From contig JAVETB010000005.1 in assembly GCA_034006265.1 (NCBI GenBank), positions 7,970-71,969 on the forward strand: a stretch of 64,000 bases of DNA. Direction: 5' to 3'. Made by a program: the position numbers and the translations under genes. The notes beneath the pieces were generated by a model. The model was not told the DNA's origin. It searched no databases and was given only the letters and a program-made list of their open reading frames with translations. Of this stretch, positions 25,769 to 35,228 are shown piece after piece. Origin of the DNA: Syntrophus sp034006265. GTDB lineage: Bacteria > Desulfobacterota > Syntrophia > Syntrophales > Syntrophaceae. Every line of letters begins with the position of its first letter. Within the stretch, counting starts at the first letter, position 1.

Positions 25769-26152
25769 ATGGTCGAGAGAAATAATGATTTCATAACAGG
25801 ACTCCTCATCGGGGGGCTGGCGGGTGCGCTCATTGGTATTCTCTATGCGCCGAAAAGCGGCCGTGAGACGAGGGATGATATCGGAAGGAAGACGGATGAG
25901 CTGATGGTGAGGGCTAAGGATGAGTATGATCAGGCCCTGGAAAAAAGCAGAAAAGCCTATGAAAAGGCCGTTAAGGCTATTGGAGAGATGAGGGAGAAGG
26001 CGGAGGAAAAGGTGGGGGAGGTTGAAAAAACCGCTGCCGAGCTGAAAGAGCGTGGGAAGGAATCCCTGGAGGAGGGTGCCGGCCGTTTTAAAAGGGCTGT
26101 TGGTGCGGGGCTCGAGGCCTATCGCCACGAGAAGGAGACACCAGCGGAATAA
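25769..26152 (+). CDS. YtxH domain protein
   Basis: 127 aa. One N-terminal glycine-rich membrane segment (ITGLLIGGLAGALIGILYAPKSGRETR), the defining YtxH motif, then a long charged helix with Ala/Glu/Lys heptads (residues 35-110) likely to form a coiled coil. YtxH proteins are small stress-linked envelope proteins of unclear action. AAAGGAGG precedes ATG 25769. The DUF948-like gene follows, so the two are probably one unit, a pairing also common in other bacteria. Confidence 0.88.
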   Translation: MVERNNDFITGLLIGGLAGALIGILYAPKSGRETRDDIGRKTDELMVRAKDEYDQALEKSRKAYEKAVKAIGEMREKAEEKVGEVEKTAAELKERGKESLEEGAGRFKRAVGAGLEAYRHEKETPAE

Positions 26153-26185
26153 CACAGGCTTTTGGACTGGAAATGGGGTGGTTTC

Positions 26186-26587
26186 ATGAATCAGGAAACC
26201 TTACTGTATGTGTTGCTCGGATTTCTGGTGCTGGCTGGGATACTGGTTCTGCCTTTACTCTATCAGCTCTGGAGGACGGCTGAACAGCTGACCATCGCCC
26301 TTCGAACCTTGAATGCAAGGTTGCCGTTCATTTTAAAAAATGTCGAAGATATCACGGGGAATTTGAACGAGACAACGACGAATGTCAATGCCCGCGTTGC
26401 CGAGGTGTCTTCTGCACTTCAGAGGGTTCATGGTTTTTTAAGCTCCTTCCAGAGTGTAAATCACGTTGTACGTTCAAGGCAGGTGAAGCCTCTCTGGCTC
26501 TTGAAAAAAAATGCCGGTCCCGTCCTGAAGGGCGTCAAGACGTTCTTTCGAGTGTTAAACACAAGCACCCGGAATTCTTTGCAATAA
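26186..26587 (+). CDS. DUF948-like membrane protein
   Basis: 133 aa from ATG 26186. A single N-terminal membrane helix (LLYVLLGFLVLAGILVLPLLYQLW) is followed by an amphipathic helix with NVEDITGNLNETTTNVNARVAEV, the Asn/Thr-rich pattern of DUF948. The C-terminal ~45 residues are basic. It lies 33 bases after the ytxH gene. Probably an inner-membrane protein with a cytoplasmic coiled coil; function unknown. Confidence 0.75.
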   Translation: MNQETLLYVLLGFLVLAGILVLPLLYQLWRTAEQLTIALRTLNARLPFILKNVEDITGNLNETTTNVNARVAEVSSALQRVHGFLSSFQSVNHVVRSRQVKPLWLLKKNAGPVLKGVKTFFRVLNTSTRNSLQ

Positions 26588-26848
26588 ACAGCGGGTTCTG
26601 TTCCGAGGGAGCATAACGACGGCAGGACGGGGGAGGCCCTCAGAGGTCGGAATCCTTTGAGGCGCCGGCACCAGGCCGGCTGGACGATGCAAACGGGCAG
26701 GAGGCGGACGGGGTTGGTAGGCGGTTTTTCTGGAATACCCCTCCGTCCCTGAGCAGCCGCTTTCTGCCGGGAAAGCTTCCATTCTGAAACATCATGCCGC
26801 TGTGCTTGTCCGTAAACCAGTTCAGGATCAGTCGGGAGTATACATTGC

Positions 26849-27331
26849 ATGGCCAAGCTCACCTTCGGCAGTAAATGGGGACGTGTACGTAGCAAAAGCA
26901 GCAGCGGCAAAGGAAGTCCCCCCAGGCCGCCGGAAGATGTCGTTCGAGAATTAAAAAGAGAGTCGGACAGGCCGCCCGGTGAAGACTACCGCGAGCGATC
27001 GCTGGCCCTTCATGGGCTCATCTGTGCTCGATGCGGAAGGGAATTCGATCAGGCGAACCGCCATCTTCTGACCGTCCATCACAAAGATGGAAATCATCAC
27101 AACAACCCCCCAGATGGGAGCAACTGGGAGAATCTCTGCGCTTATTGCCATGAAGATGTTCACAGCAGAGAGCTCCTGGGAGAGTACCTCCAGGGAAGAT
27201 CAGGAGGGGAAAAGGAAACAAGCCTAGTTTATTCAAACGACAAAAACGGAAGGAAAGAGGATGCCAACCTCGGCACCTTTGGACAGCAGCTCCTCAGTGC
27301 AATGGGGAAAAAACGAAAATCGTCACCCTGA
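26849..27331 (+). CDS. YajD-like HNH nuclease family protein
   Basis: 160 aa. Two zinc-binding pairs CARCG (about residue 60) and CAYCHEDVHS (about 98) flank the HNH core LTVHHKDGNHHNNPPDGSNWENLC, the YajD pattern. The N-terminal 35 residues are basic and low in complexity, and the C-terminal 45 residues are hydrophilic. YajD proteins are chromosomally encoded, with a presumed structure-selective nuclease role that is not well established. Confidence 0.85.
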   Translation: MAKLTFGSKWGRVRSKSSSGKGSPPRPPEDVVRELKRESDRPPGEDYRERSLALHGLICARCGREFDQANRHLLTVHHKDGNHHNNPPDGSNWENLCAYCHEDVHSRELLGEYLQGRSGGEKETSLVYSNDKNGRKEDANLGTFGQQLLSAMGKKRKSSP

Positions 27332-27379
27332 AAAAAAAACAAGCGGCATCTTACAGGAGCATCGGAAGAGGAGATGGCG

Positions 27380-27592
27380 CTATTCCGTCCGGCGGGTGGT
27401 GGTTTTTTCCCCTAAGGAAGTTCCGCAATAGATGCAGATATAATCGTATATTTCCCCGCTGCTCAGGATAAGCAGAAGTCTTTTTCTGACCGGGACCGCC
27501 TGCCTGCAGCGGGGACAATAGAGTTCCGTGGCCTCAAAGTCCTGATAGGCATCTTCCTGCCGGCCGGTCCTGTACGGGATCCTGTTGGGCAT
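27380..27592 (-). CDS. Small zinc-ribbon protein
   Basis: 70 aa from ATG 27592 (GTG 27601 also possible). Two CxxC knuckles, YCPRC and CIYC, are separated by about 30 residues with the basic stretch VRKRLLLIL, forming a zinc ribbon. It lies 102 bases downstream of nadE on the same strand. No function can be assigned. Confidence 0.6.
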   Translation of the reverse strand: MPNRIPYRTGRQEDAYQDFEATELYCPRCRQAVPVRKRLLLILSSGEIYDYICIYCGTSLGEKTTTRRTE

Positions 27593-27694
27593 GGCGTTCA
27601 CCGTGACGTTCTTCTGGGAGGTGGACGGTTTTCAATTCGTGCAGCACGCCCGGGGGTGCATCCCGCCAAACTATTCCCCAATCCGGAACTGAAA

Positions 27695-29761
27695 TCAATC
27701 GTCATGCTCTGGAATCCGCTCCGCGTTTTTCAGCCAGACCGTTGCCTCACTGTCGCTCGGTGCCCTGTAATCCCCACGGGGGGAAAGGGATCCGCCGGAG
27801 CCCACCTTCGGGCCGTTGGGAATGCAGGAGCGCTTGTACTGGCTCAGCTTGAAGAATCGAAGCAGGTATATTCGAAGCCAGTGCTTGATCTCGGCGATTG
27901 AGTACTCATGTTTTTTTTCTTCCGGAAGATCGGGCCAGCGCCCGGTTCTTTTATCCTTCCAGCTGCAGTATGCCAGAAAGGCGATTTTGGTCGGCAGGTA
28001 ACCAAACCGCGTCGTATAAAAGATGTTGAAATCCTGAAGTTCATAAGGGCCGATGATTTCCTCCGTCTTCTGGGCCGGCTGCTGGTCCTCTTCACCGGGA
28101 ACGAGTTCCGGACTGATTTCCGTCGCCAGGATGTCAAGAAGAACCTCGGAAGCTTCAGGCGAAAATTGATCCGATTGGGCCACCCACCGAATAAGATGCT
28201 GAATCAAGGTTTTTGGTAAACTCGCATTGACATTGTAGTGAGACATGTGGTCGCCGACGCCGTAGGTGCACCAGCCGAGGGCCAGTTCACTGAGGTCTCC
28301 CGTGCCGACCACCAGGGCATTCCTTCTGTTGGCAATGCGAAAGAGATGGGAGGTCCGCTCACCCGCCTGAATATTTTCAAAGGTGATGTCGTACAGCCGT
28401 TCCCCCTCGGCAAAAGGATGGCCGATGTCCTTGAGCATCTGTATGCAGCTGGGGCGGATGTCCAGTTCGTTGGACTCCACTCCGAGCGCCTTCATCAGCC
28501 GGATTGAATTGGTGTAGGTTTTATCCGTCGTGGCAAACCCGGGCATGGTGTAGGCCTTGATGGAAGAGCGCGGATAGCCGAGAAGATCCATCGTTTTGGC
28601 GGCCACGATGAGGGCCTGAGTCGAATCCAGCCCGCCGGAGATGCCGATCACGACGTTTTCTATGCCTGCGGATTCAAGGCGCTTGGCCAGTCCCTGCACC
28701 TGGATGTTATATGCCTCATAGCAGCGCTGATCCCGCTTTTCAGGGTCGGCAGGGATGTAGGGGAAGCGGGGATACTGCCTTTCCAGGAGAAGTTTTCCCT
28801 TGGGCGGGCCAACTTCAAAAAAGATCCGGCGGAATCTGCCAAGAATTTCCTTGTGGGCTCTGGCGTTCTGCCCGAAGGTGGTCAGGCGCATCCGGTCCTG
28901 TGCCAGCCGTCCGAGATCGATGTCGGCAAAGAGAATTTGGGGCTGGCGGGAAAATCGATGCGATTCTGACAGAAGGTTGCCGTTCTCATAGATCATGGCA
29001 TGGCCGTCCCAGGCGAGGTCCGTTGTGGATTCACCGGGTCCGGCGGCGGCGTAGAGATAGGCTGCGACACACCGGGCGGATTGATTGGATGCAAGGCTCT
29101 GGCGATACTCGGCTTTTCCGATCGTAATGTTGGATGCCGACAGGTTGGCGATCACCGTTGCACCCGCCATGGCCGCAAAACTGGACGGCGGAATGGGAAC
29201 CCACACGTCTTCGCACAGTTCGATGAAAAATTTGAAATCCGGGATGTTCCTGACCTCAAAGATCAGATCGGCGCCGAAGGGGATGTCTTTCTGATCACCT
29301 AAATCAATGGCCGTGTCGATGGCCTGTTCCGCCGGGCTGAACTGTCGAGCTTCGTAGAATTCACGATAATTGGGTAGGTAGGATTTTACGGCGATTCCGA
29401 GAATCCGCCCCTGATAAAGAACGACCCCGCAGTTGTAAAGGCGGCAGTCCACCCGGATGGGAGCGCCGACTACAAGAATGAGGTTTAAAGAGGCCGTTTC
29501 CCGGGCAATCTTGAAGAGGGCTTCATAAACGCTTTCCTGGAGGGTGTCCTGGTGAAAGAGGTCTTCATTGGAGTACGCCGACAGGTTCAGTTCCGGAAAC
29601 AGCGCGAAAATGGCCTTGCCGGCCGCCGCTTTTCCGGCCATTGAAATCGTTTTTTCCGCATTGAAACAGGTATCGGCCACACGGACTTCGGGGATGCAGA
29701 TTGCCGCCTTGATGAAGCCGTGGGAATAGAGGTTGAAGAAATCGATGGTTTGAGGCGGCAT
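27695..29761 (-). CDS. nadE: Glutamine-dependent NAD+ synthetase
   Basis: Amidates nicotinic acid adenine dinucleotide to NAD+ with glutamine as N donor. 688 aa from ATG 29761. The N-terminal ~290 residues are a nitrilase-type glutaminase (ALFPELNLSAYSNEDL with catalytic Glu, KSYLPNYREFYEARQF, FFIELCEDVWVP with catalytic Cys). The C-terminal half is the synthetase, with P-loop GISGGLDSTQALIVAAK and DLSELALGWCTYGVGDHMSHYN. The start is 4 bases after the FolE2 stop codon; longer N-terminal reading is rejected because it runs into folE2. Two-domain forms of this length are usual. Confidence 0.96.
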   Translation of the reverse strand: MPPQTIDFFNLYSHGFIKAAICIPEVRVADTCFNAEKTISMAGKAAAGKAIFALFPELNLSAYSNEDLFHQDTLQESVYEALFKIARETASLNLILVVGAPIRVDCRLYNCGVVLYQGRILGIAVKSYLPNYREFYEARQFSPAEQAIDTAIDLGDQKDIPFGADLIFEVRNIPDFKFFIELCEDVWVPIPPSSFAAMAGATVIANLSASNITIGKAEYRQSLASNQSARCVAAYLYAAAGPGESTTDLAWDGHAMIYENGNLLSESHRFSRQPQILFADIDLGRLAQDRMRLTTFGQNARAHKEILGRFRRIFFEVGPPKGKLLLERQYPRFPYIPADPEKRDQRCYEAYNIQVQGLAKRLESAGIENVVIGISGGLDSTQALIVAAKTMDLLGYPRSSIKAYTMPGFATTDKTYTNSIRLMKALGVESNELDIRPSCIQMLKDIGHPFAEGERLYDITFENIQAGERTSHLFRIANRRNALVVGTGDLSELALGWCTYGVGDHMSHYNVNASLPKTLIQHLIRWVAQSDQFSPEASEVLLDILATEISPELVPGEEDQQPAQKTEEIIGPYELQDFNIFYTTRFGYLPTKIAFLAYCSWKDKRTGRWPDLPEEKKHEYSIAEIKHWLRIYLLRFFKLSQYKRSCIPNGPKVGSGGSLSPRGDYRAPSDSEATVWLKNAERIPEHDD

Positions 29762-29765
29762 GGGG

Positions 29766-30599
29766 TTACTCTTTTTCCACATAGGCATAGGCGTTGTGAT
29801 TGTGAATGCTTTCGAAATTTTCCGCTTCCACACTGTACCAGGTCAGGTTGGTGTTGCCGTTGAGCCGTTCAGCGATGTTTCTGACGACATCTTCGACAAA
29901 CATGGGGTTTTCATAGCCGTGCTCCGTGACATACTTTTCATCCACGCGTTTGAGCAGGGAATACACCTCCCCGCTGGCGGATGTCTCGACGAGCCTGATG
30001 AGATCCTCCAGCCAGAAAAACCTGCGAAACCGCACTTTCACCGTCACGAAGCTCCTTTGATTGTGAGCGCCCATGCTGCTGATTTCCTTGGAGCATGGAC
30101 AGACGGTCGTCACGGGGACGACGACCCCGACGAGAAAGTCCTTCTGGCTCTTGGCGTTGCATCCACTGAAGAGACATCGGTATTCCATCAGGCTTTTCGC
30201 TCCGGACACGGGGGCCGTCTTCTCGATAAAATAGGGGAACTCGATCTCCATGTGCGCCGATTCCGCGAGGAGCTTTTCTCTGACCTTTTCCAGGATCGTG
30301 TGAAAAGTCCGGATGTTAATCTCACCGCGAAATTCATTCAGAACTTCAATAAAGCGGCTCATGTGCGTCCCCTTGAAGGAATGGGGGAGGTTGACGTACA
30401 TGTTGATGGAAGCATTGACGGGTTGGGTGCCTGCCTCCTTGTCCAGGACAATGATGGGGTACTTGATGCCCTTGACCCCGACCTTCTGGATATTGATTTT
30501 TCTGTGGTCCTTTTGACTTTGAATATCGATCATGACACGTTCTGCCGGGGATGCCGGGGCATTGTCCCGCAAATGGCATTTCTCCCCAGATGGCTGCAT
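29766..30599 (-). CDS. folE2: GTP cyclohydrolase IB
   Basis: Zinc- or iron-dependent FolE2 converts GTP to dihydroneopterin triphosphate, the first step of folate and queuosine synthesis. 277 aa by the first ATG; an internal ATG (30533, MIDIQSQKDHR) is equally plausible and matches the usual N-terminus. Motifs: KVGVKGIKYPIIVLD, GTHMSRFIEVL, VTTVCPCSKEIS (active-site Cys) and VEDVVRNIAERLNG. It is coupled to nadE downstream. FolE2 is favoured by cells under zinc limitation, but no Zur site was found. Confidence 0.94.
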   Translation of the reverse strand: MQPSGEKCHLRDNAPASPAERVMIDIQSQKDHRKINIQKVGVKGIKYPIIVLDKEAGTQPVNASINMYVNLPHSFKGTHMSRFIEVLNEFRGEINIRTFHTILEKVREKLLAESAHMEIEFPYFIEKTAPVSGAKSLMEYRCLFSGCNAKSQKDFLVGVVVPVTTVCPCSKEISSMGAHNQRSFVTVKVRFRRFFWLEDLIRLVETSASGEVYSLLKRVDEKYVTEHGYENPMFVEDVVRNIAERLNGNTNLTWYSVEAENFESIHNHNAYAYVEKE

Positions 30600-30761
30600 T
30601 TCGTTATGGGTTCATCTTCGTGGACATACGGGATAAGCCAGCACCTTAGAACAAATGATCGGATATTACAACGGGAAATCGAGCTCTTTTGCCTGCCCTC
30701 TGCTGGGAAAAAAAGCTTTGAACCCCGGGAATAACCCTGTTCGACCCATGTGTCCCTGACG

Positions 30762-32252
30762 TTATCGGCGGCGTGAACCTCCCAGTATGCCGCCCAGAAC
30801 GCCGCGCAAAATCTGGCGGCCGATCTGGCTGCCGACGGTCCGGGCGGCCTGTTTGGCCAGCGTTTCCACCATGCCCTGGCGGCGCGTGGTGCCGAACAGG
30901 AAATCTCTGATCACACCACCGCCTTCGGATGTCTCGTCGGTCTGAGCCTGGGCCGGCTCCGGCACGGCCCCCTCCTTTTCCGCTGTTCGCTGTTTCAGGA
31001 TTTCATAGGCAGACTCGCGGTTCACCGGCGAATCATACTTGCCGCCAATCGGGCTGCGCGCCATCACGGCTACCCGCTCCTCCTGGGTGGCCGCACCTAT
31101 CCGGCAGCGCGGGGGGCAGATCATCGTCCTTTCCACCGGCATCGGTACGCCCTTCTCCTGGAGCGTCGAAACCAGGGCCTCGCCAACGCCCAATTGGGAG
31201 ATCACCGAGACGATGTCCAGTTTCGGGTTCGTCACGAAGGTTTCCGCCGCGGTTTTGACCGCCTTCTGGTCACGGGGCGTGTAAGCCCGCAGGGCATGCT
31301 GGATGCGGTTCCCGAGCTGGCCCAGGATTTCGTTGGGCACGTCATCGGGGAACTGTGAACAGAAGTACACGCCGACGCCCTTGGAGCGGATGAGCCGAAC
31401 AACCTGCTCAACCCGCTGGCGCAGCATGGGGGGCGCATCGTCAAACAGGAGATGAGCCTCATCGAAAAAAAACACCAGCTTCGGCTTTTCAAGGTCGCCC
31501 ACCTCGGGAAGGTTTTCGAAAAGCTCCGACAGCAGCCAGAGGAGGAAGCTTGCGTACAATCTAGGCTTGAGAATGAGTTTGTCTGCGGCCAGGATATTGA
31601 TGATGCCGCGGCCGCTGAGGTCGGTTCGAAGAAGGTCGTTGAGATCCAGTGCGGGCTCGCCGAAGAAAAGTTCACCCCCTTCCCGCTCCAGGGACAGAAG
31701 CGAGCGCTGAATGGCCGACACGGACTGAGCACTTACGAGGCCATACTGTGTCGATATCTCCTTTCGATTGTCTGCGACAAACCCGAGCAGGGCACGCAGG
31801 TCGTCGAGGTCAAGCAGCAGGAGCCCGCGGTCGTCCGCCAGCTTGAAGGCGATCTCAAGCATTCCGGTTTGCGTATCATTGAGCTCGAGAATCCGGCTTA
31901 ACAGGTTCGGACCGATTTCACTCATCGTGGTGCGGATGGGATGACCGGCCTTACCGAATATGTCCCAGAACAGTACCGGACTTCCTTCATGGGTGTAGCC
32001 CTCCATGCCGATCTGGGCCACGCGCTGCCGGATCTTGTCATTGGCGGCACCCGCCAGCGCCAAGCCGGAGACATCGCCTTTGACGTCAGCCATAAACACG
32101 GGAACGCCCAGACGCGAGAAGCCTTCTGCAAGCACCTGGAGAGAAATGGTCTTCCCGGTGCCGGTGGCTCCCGCGACGAGGCCATGGCGGTTGCCGTACT
32201 CGGCGAGCAGGTAGACTGGCTTTTCGCCCTTGCCGATAAGTATCTGGTTCAT
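30762..32252 (-). CDS. HerA/DUF853 (YjgR-like) ATPase
   Basis: 496 aa. Walker A GATGTGKTISL at about residue 30 and Walker B KLVFFFDEAHLLF at about 262 mark an FtsK/HerA-type ATPase. The remainder (FWDIFGKAGHPIRTTMSEIGPNLL; CSQFPDDVPNEILGQLGNRIQHALRAYTPRD) is characteristic of the DUF853/YjgR group, and the C-terminal GGVLGGILGG is Gly-rich. No NurA nuclease partner is adjacent, which argues against classic HerA end resection. Cytoplasmic; role unresolved. Confidence 0.9.
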   Translation of the reverse strand: MNQILIGKGEKPVYLLAEYGNRHGLVAGATGTGKTISLQVLAEGFSRLGVPVFMADVKGDVSGLALAGAANDKIRQRVAQIGMEGYTHEGSPVLFWDIFGKAGHPIRTTMSEIGPNLLSRILELNDTQTGMLEIAFKLADDRGLLLLDLDDLRALLGFVADNRKEISTQYGLVSAQSVSAIQRSLLSLEREGGELFFGEPALDLNDLLRTDLSGRGIINILAADKLILKPRLYASFLLWLLSELFENLPEVGDLEKPKLVFFFDEAHLLFDDAPPMLRQRVEQVVRLIRSKGVGVYFCSQFPDDVPNEILGQLGNRIQHALRAYTPRDQKAVKTAAETFVTNPKLDIVSVISQLGVGEALVSTLQEKGVPMPVERTMICPPRCRIGAATQEERVAVMARSPIGGKYDSPVNRESAYEILKQRTAEKEGAVPEPAQAQTDETSEGGGVIRDFLFGTTRRQGMVETLAKQAARTVGSQIGRQILRGVLGGILGGSRRR

Positions 32253-32266
32253 GCAATACCTCCTCT

Positions 32267-32455
32267 TTAAAGGTGAGAATGAGATGATTCTGCCATTGTG
32301 GCGCCGTATCGACGGACCGCATTGTACACTCGATGCAGAACGGGGAACTTCGGCGATGCGCGCACGTCCTTTCCCGTGCAGACCTCCACGACGTTCAATC
32401 CGGCGTCGATCACGGCCGTTGCATACTCTTCCCGAGAGAAAAGGCTCATTTCCAT
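32267..32455 (-). pseudogene. Possible remnant of a larger gene
   Basis: 62-codon frame ending 14 bases before the HerA-like gene. SREEYATAVIDAGLNVVEV resembles the C-terminal strand-helix region of class I methyltransferases, followed by KFPVLHRVYNAVRRYG. No upstream domain is present in any frame. It may be a relic or chance. Confidence 0.25.
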
Positions 32456-32583
32456 CTATCCGGACGGTAGGATTTCCTGAAAAGAACGCCCCATGTGCGG
32501 GTCTGAGTATAGGGAAAGCGGGCTGTGTGTGTCAAGGGACTTCCCGGTGGAGGATCCTGGTATGCACAACAAAGACAGCCGGT

Positions 32584-32982
32584 ATGGGAATGGATTGTGG
32601 AGGACACAGGGCCCTTGGCAGCGGTGCTGACGCTTCGGCTCTTGAAGACGGTGGCCCAGCCTTGACGACAGCGGATCAATTTCTTGTGGCTGTTCAAAAT
32701 GGTTTTCTGGATAACGTGAAAGAATGCCTGGGCCGGGGGATCGACATGAACGTGCGCAACGAAAAGGGCGAATCCGCCCTTAGTCTGGTGTAAGATGTCG
32801 CTACGGCTGAATAGCTGATTTCACGGGGTGCAGACGTCAACCTGCCCGACAGGCAGTCCGGCATGATACCGCTGTTTTTTCAGGAGGTGCCGATTGCCCG
32901 TCATCCTGGTCGCAGCAGGGGCGAAGAAGGGGAGGCAGAAAAAGCCTTCCGAAATTTCGGAAGAATCCGGACGGTCTCGTGA
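32584..32982 (+). pseudogene. Ankyrin-repeat pseudogene with two in-frame stops
   Basis: The frame reads LVAVQNGFLDNVKECLGRGIDMNVRNEKGESALSLV, then TAA (32791-32793), DVATAE, TAG (32812-32814), and in the same frame LISRGADVNLPDRQSGMIPL. This is one ankyrin repeat followed by the start of the next (the consensus core is L-x-x-x-GADVN). Without the two stops the frame continues to TGA at 32980. The frame is unbroken by indels, so decay is by point mutation. Stop readthrough is conceivable but not suggested. Confidence 0.6.
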
Positions 32983-33033
32983 GATCAGGCCATAAATCAG
33001 GAGGTTTGAATGCCGGCGTTGCCCGCGACATTC

Positions 33034-33666
33034 TCAGTATTTGATTCCCCGCTGTGTTTGTTCTTCCGATTCAATTCCGAGCAATCCCCTTTGGTCACCC
33101 GTATTGGGCTTGCTCTCCGGCGTTTTCCGGGGCTCTTCCGTCGTCCAGCGGTATCCGCAACACTGCGCCAGGAAAAGCACGTTTCGCTGACGATCTTTCT
33201 GAAGCTGTGCCATTTTATTCTTGATCATCGGTTTCAATGCCTGGGTGTTCTGCCTGACATGTTCCATCTGCTGTGCCACCTCTTGTCGGCTTTGGAAGGC
33301 GCGGCTCAGCACGCCTTCCGCCTCCTGATAGGTCAGCGGAATAAAGGATGTGCCGTTTCTTGTGAATCTTCCACGGACCGGATAATTCAACCCACGGTAA
33401 TAAAATGCTTTCATTGAACTTACCCGGTTGGCATATTGATCCGGGCTTTCCTCCTTCATCCTGGTGATCCTGTACATCATCATATTGCTATTATTGACAA
33501 TGGACTCCCAGCGATTGATGGTTTCATCAATCGCTTTATTGTTCTCTTTGGCCTGCTGGCACTTTTTTTCGCGTTCCTTGGCGTCCGTTGGGCAATAGAT
33601 GGTGTCATCAGCCAAACAGGGAACAGCGAAACACACTAACAGAAGGAGGATAAACATTTTTTTCAT
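33034..33666 (-). CDS. Secreted protein of unknown function
   Basis: 210 aa. Clear signal peptide (MKKMFILLLLVCFAVPCLA). The mature part is mostly helical and charged (KEREKKCQQAKENNKAID; RQEVAQQMEHVRQNTQALKP), with four Cys (YC, KKC and a CC pair near residue 167) that may form disulfides. The C-terminal 35 residues are disordered. I recognise no family. It lies alone between two decayed loci. Confidence 0.7.
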   Translation of the reverse strand: MKKMFILLLLVCFAVPCLADDTIYCPTDAKEREKKCQQAKENNKAIDETINRWESIVNNSNMMMYRITRMKEESPDQYANRVSSMKAFYYRGLNYPVRGRFTRNGTSFIPLTYQEAEGVLSRAFQSRQEVAQQMEHVRQNTQALKPMIKNKMAQLQKDRQRNVLFLAQCCGYRWTTEEPRKTPESKPNTGDQRGLLGIESEEQTQRGIKY

Positions 33667-34080
33667 CTGTCATTTCCTTTCTTGAAACAATGAATCGACC
33701 GAGGCAAATACAGCTTGCGTGCGGCGAAAGTACGGTCGGACGAAGTAATATAGAAAGCGTGGATTTGTGTGTCAAGTAATTTTGGCGCCACGACGTTATC
33801 CATTCAACGAGTGAGCCGTGGGATAAGGGCTTGCGGCTTTTTTTGCGGATTCCTTCCTGTGGGAGTCCGGAGCTATCTCCTCGCAGAATAATTCCAGTAT
33901 TTAACTGGGATACAATCCGTGGTTGTTCAGTAGTGAAAAAGTTGAATCAATCTTATATAGTCCCTTCAGAAAGATTCTTCAGGCTCTGCCGGGCATGTGC
34001 ACCCGTTCAACAAGGCCTGGGCTGGATCCAAATCCACCGCCTGTTTTTTGATTGAATTTTTTTACCATTAACGGATCGGA
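33667..34080. other. Gene-free intergenic stretch
   Basis: About 410 AT-richer bases. One short open frame (33831-34055, plus strand) lacks a ribosome site and family resemblance. Nothing else is supported. Confidence 0.45.
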
Positions 34081-34097
34081 TCAGAAAGGAAGGCCCT

Positions 34098-34313
34098 ATG
34101 AAGGCAATTCAACCGCTGATGACTGAGTATGAAGATATCAAGGGCATATGTGATGTCTTGGGAACGGTGTATGAACAGCTGGAGGCCAGCGGAGACATGA
34201 AGAGAGATCACCTGAGTGCAATCACGGAATACCTGAAGGTGTTTCTGGATAAATACCAGCAGCCGGGGATGTCGACGAATGGCCGCACCGCAGCAGACAG
34301 GCTGCCTCACTGA
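34098..34313 (+). pseudogene. Truncated, degenerate hemerythrin-domain gene
   Basis: 71 codons with AAGGAAGG upstream. MKAIQPLMTEYEDIKGICDVL and HLSAITEYLKVFLDKYQQ match the first two helices of hemerythrin-like proteins (usually LMxEHxxI and a CHHxKEE segment). The first iron-ligating His is Tyr here (EY), and the CHH segment is replaced by KYQQ, after which similarity stops and the frame runs into sequence antisense to the MscS remnant. So no iron site can form. Family link is from memory of the motif. Confidence 0.5.
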
Positions 34314-35107
34314 GAAACCGCTCGCTACCCGTCACGTCCCCGATCTTCACCCTGTACCCGATTTTGAACGCCCGGCGGTAGGTCAACATGTAACCGGCAA
34401 TGATGTTCGAAACCAGATAGGTGGAGCCGAGCGAGAACACGACACCGAGGAAGATCGAAATTCCCTTGAAGGCGGCAGATCGGGAACCGGGAATGTAAGG
34501 ATAGGCCACAATCAGGGCGAAGGCAATGAGACGAAGCGGATGATCTTGCAGGTTGAGAGCGCCCAGTCCCGGATCGAACCCGTCAATCGTGACTTGTTCC
34601 TTGGATAGGGCATCAAAGAAGAGGCGCAGAAGCCTCAGTACAGAACGAAAGAAAAAATAAAGAATTACAAGGATAAGGAGGTTGGGGATCGCATCCAAAA
34701 ACGCTTTTCCCATCTGGGTCAGCGAGCCGGTGATGAGATCAAGCAGGCGGTTGGCAAGGCCGCGCGTCCAGGGGAAAAGGGAGAGAACAAAATCAAGGTA
34801 GGCAAGGAATACTGCCGGAATAACGCCGAGGCGGATGGCATAAAGCATCCCCTGAATGGCCAGCCAGATCTGCTCCGCTCGGACGACCTCGAAGGACTGA
34901 ATCTCGAGAGAACGAACCCGGCTCTTGACACGCCGGCCGAGAAATTCGGTGAGTCGCCGGGCAACCCGAAGCAGAAGAAAAATTCCAAGCAGCAGAAGGA
35001 CCGTGGCTGCCAGGGCATAGAGGCATCCATAAGCAGTACGTCACGGCTGCGCATGTTACGGTAGTCATTGATTGCTTGGCGGATCCTCGTTAAATGAACC
35101 TTAGTCT
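34222..35107 (-). pseudogene. Truncated and frameshifted MscS-type mechanosensitive channel gene
   Basis: From TRIRQAINDYR (about 35090) the reading frame shifts near 35025-35045 to AYGCLYALAATVLLLLG, and from then on codes membrane segments and the MscS core SLGSTYLVSNIIAGYMLTYRRAFKIG, RVKIGDVTG. After GDVTG (about 34326) the channel sequence stops abruptly and 35 unrelated codons follow to 34222. The cytoplasmic beta and alpha/beta domains are missing. An in-frame TGA at 35041-35043 and no good start confirm decay. Confidence 0.65.
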
Positions 35108-35228
35108 CACAGTTCCCCGGCTCAAGAGAGACTGGACCGTTGGACCGCGGACAGAGAGACGCGGAGGCGATACGGTCCGGCTCATGGGCGAGATGCTGCC
35201 GGTCCTGTGAGTATGTCTTTCCCCGGCA

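Noticed and set aside
26588..26848. GC-rich inverted repeats as a possible attachment site or REP element
   Set aside because: Only short interrupted arms (GCCGG/CCGGC); no second copy noticed and no integrase nearby.
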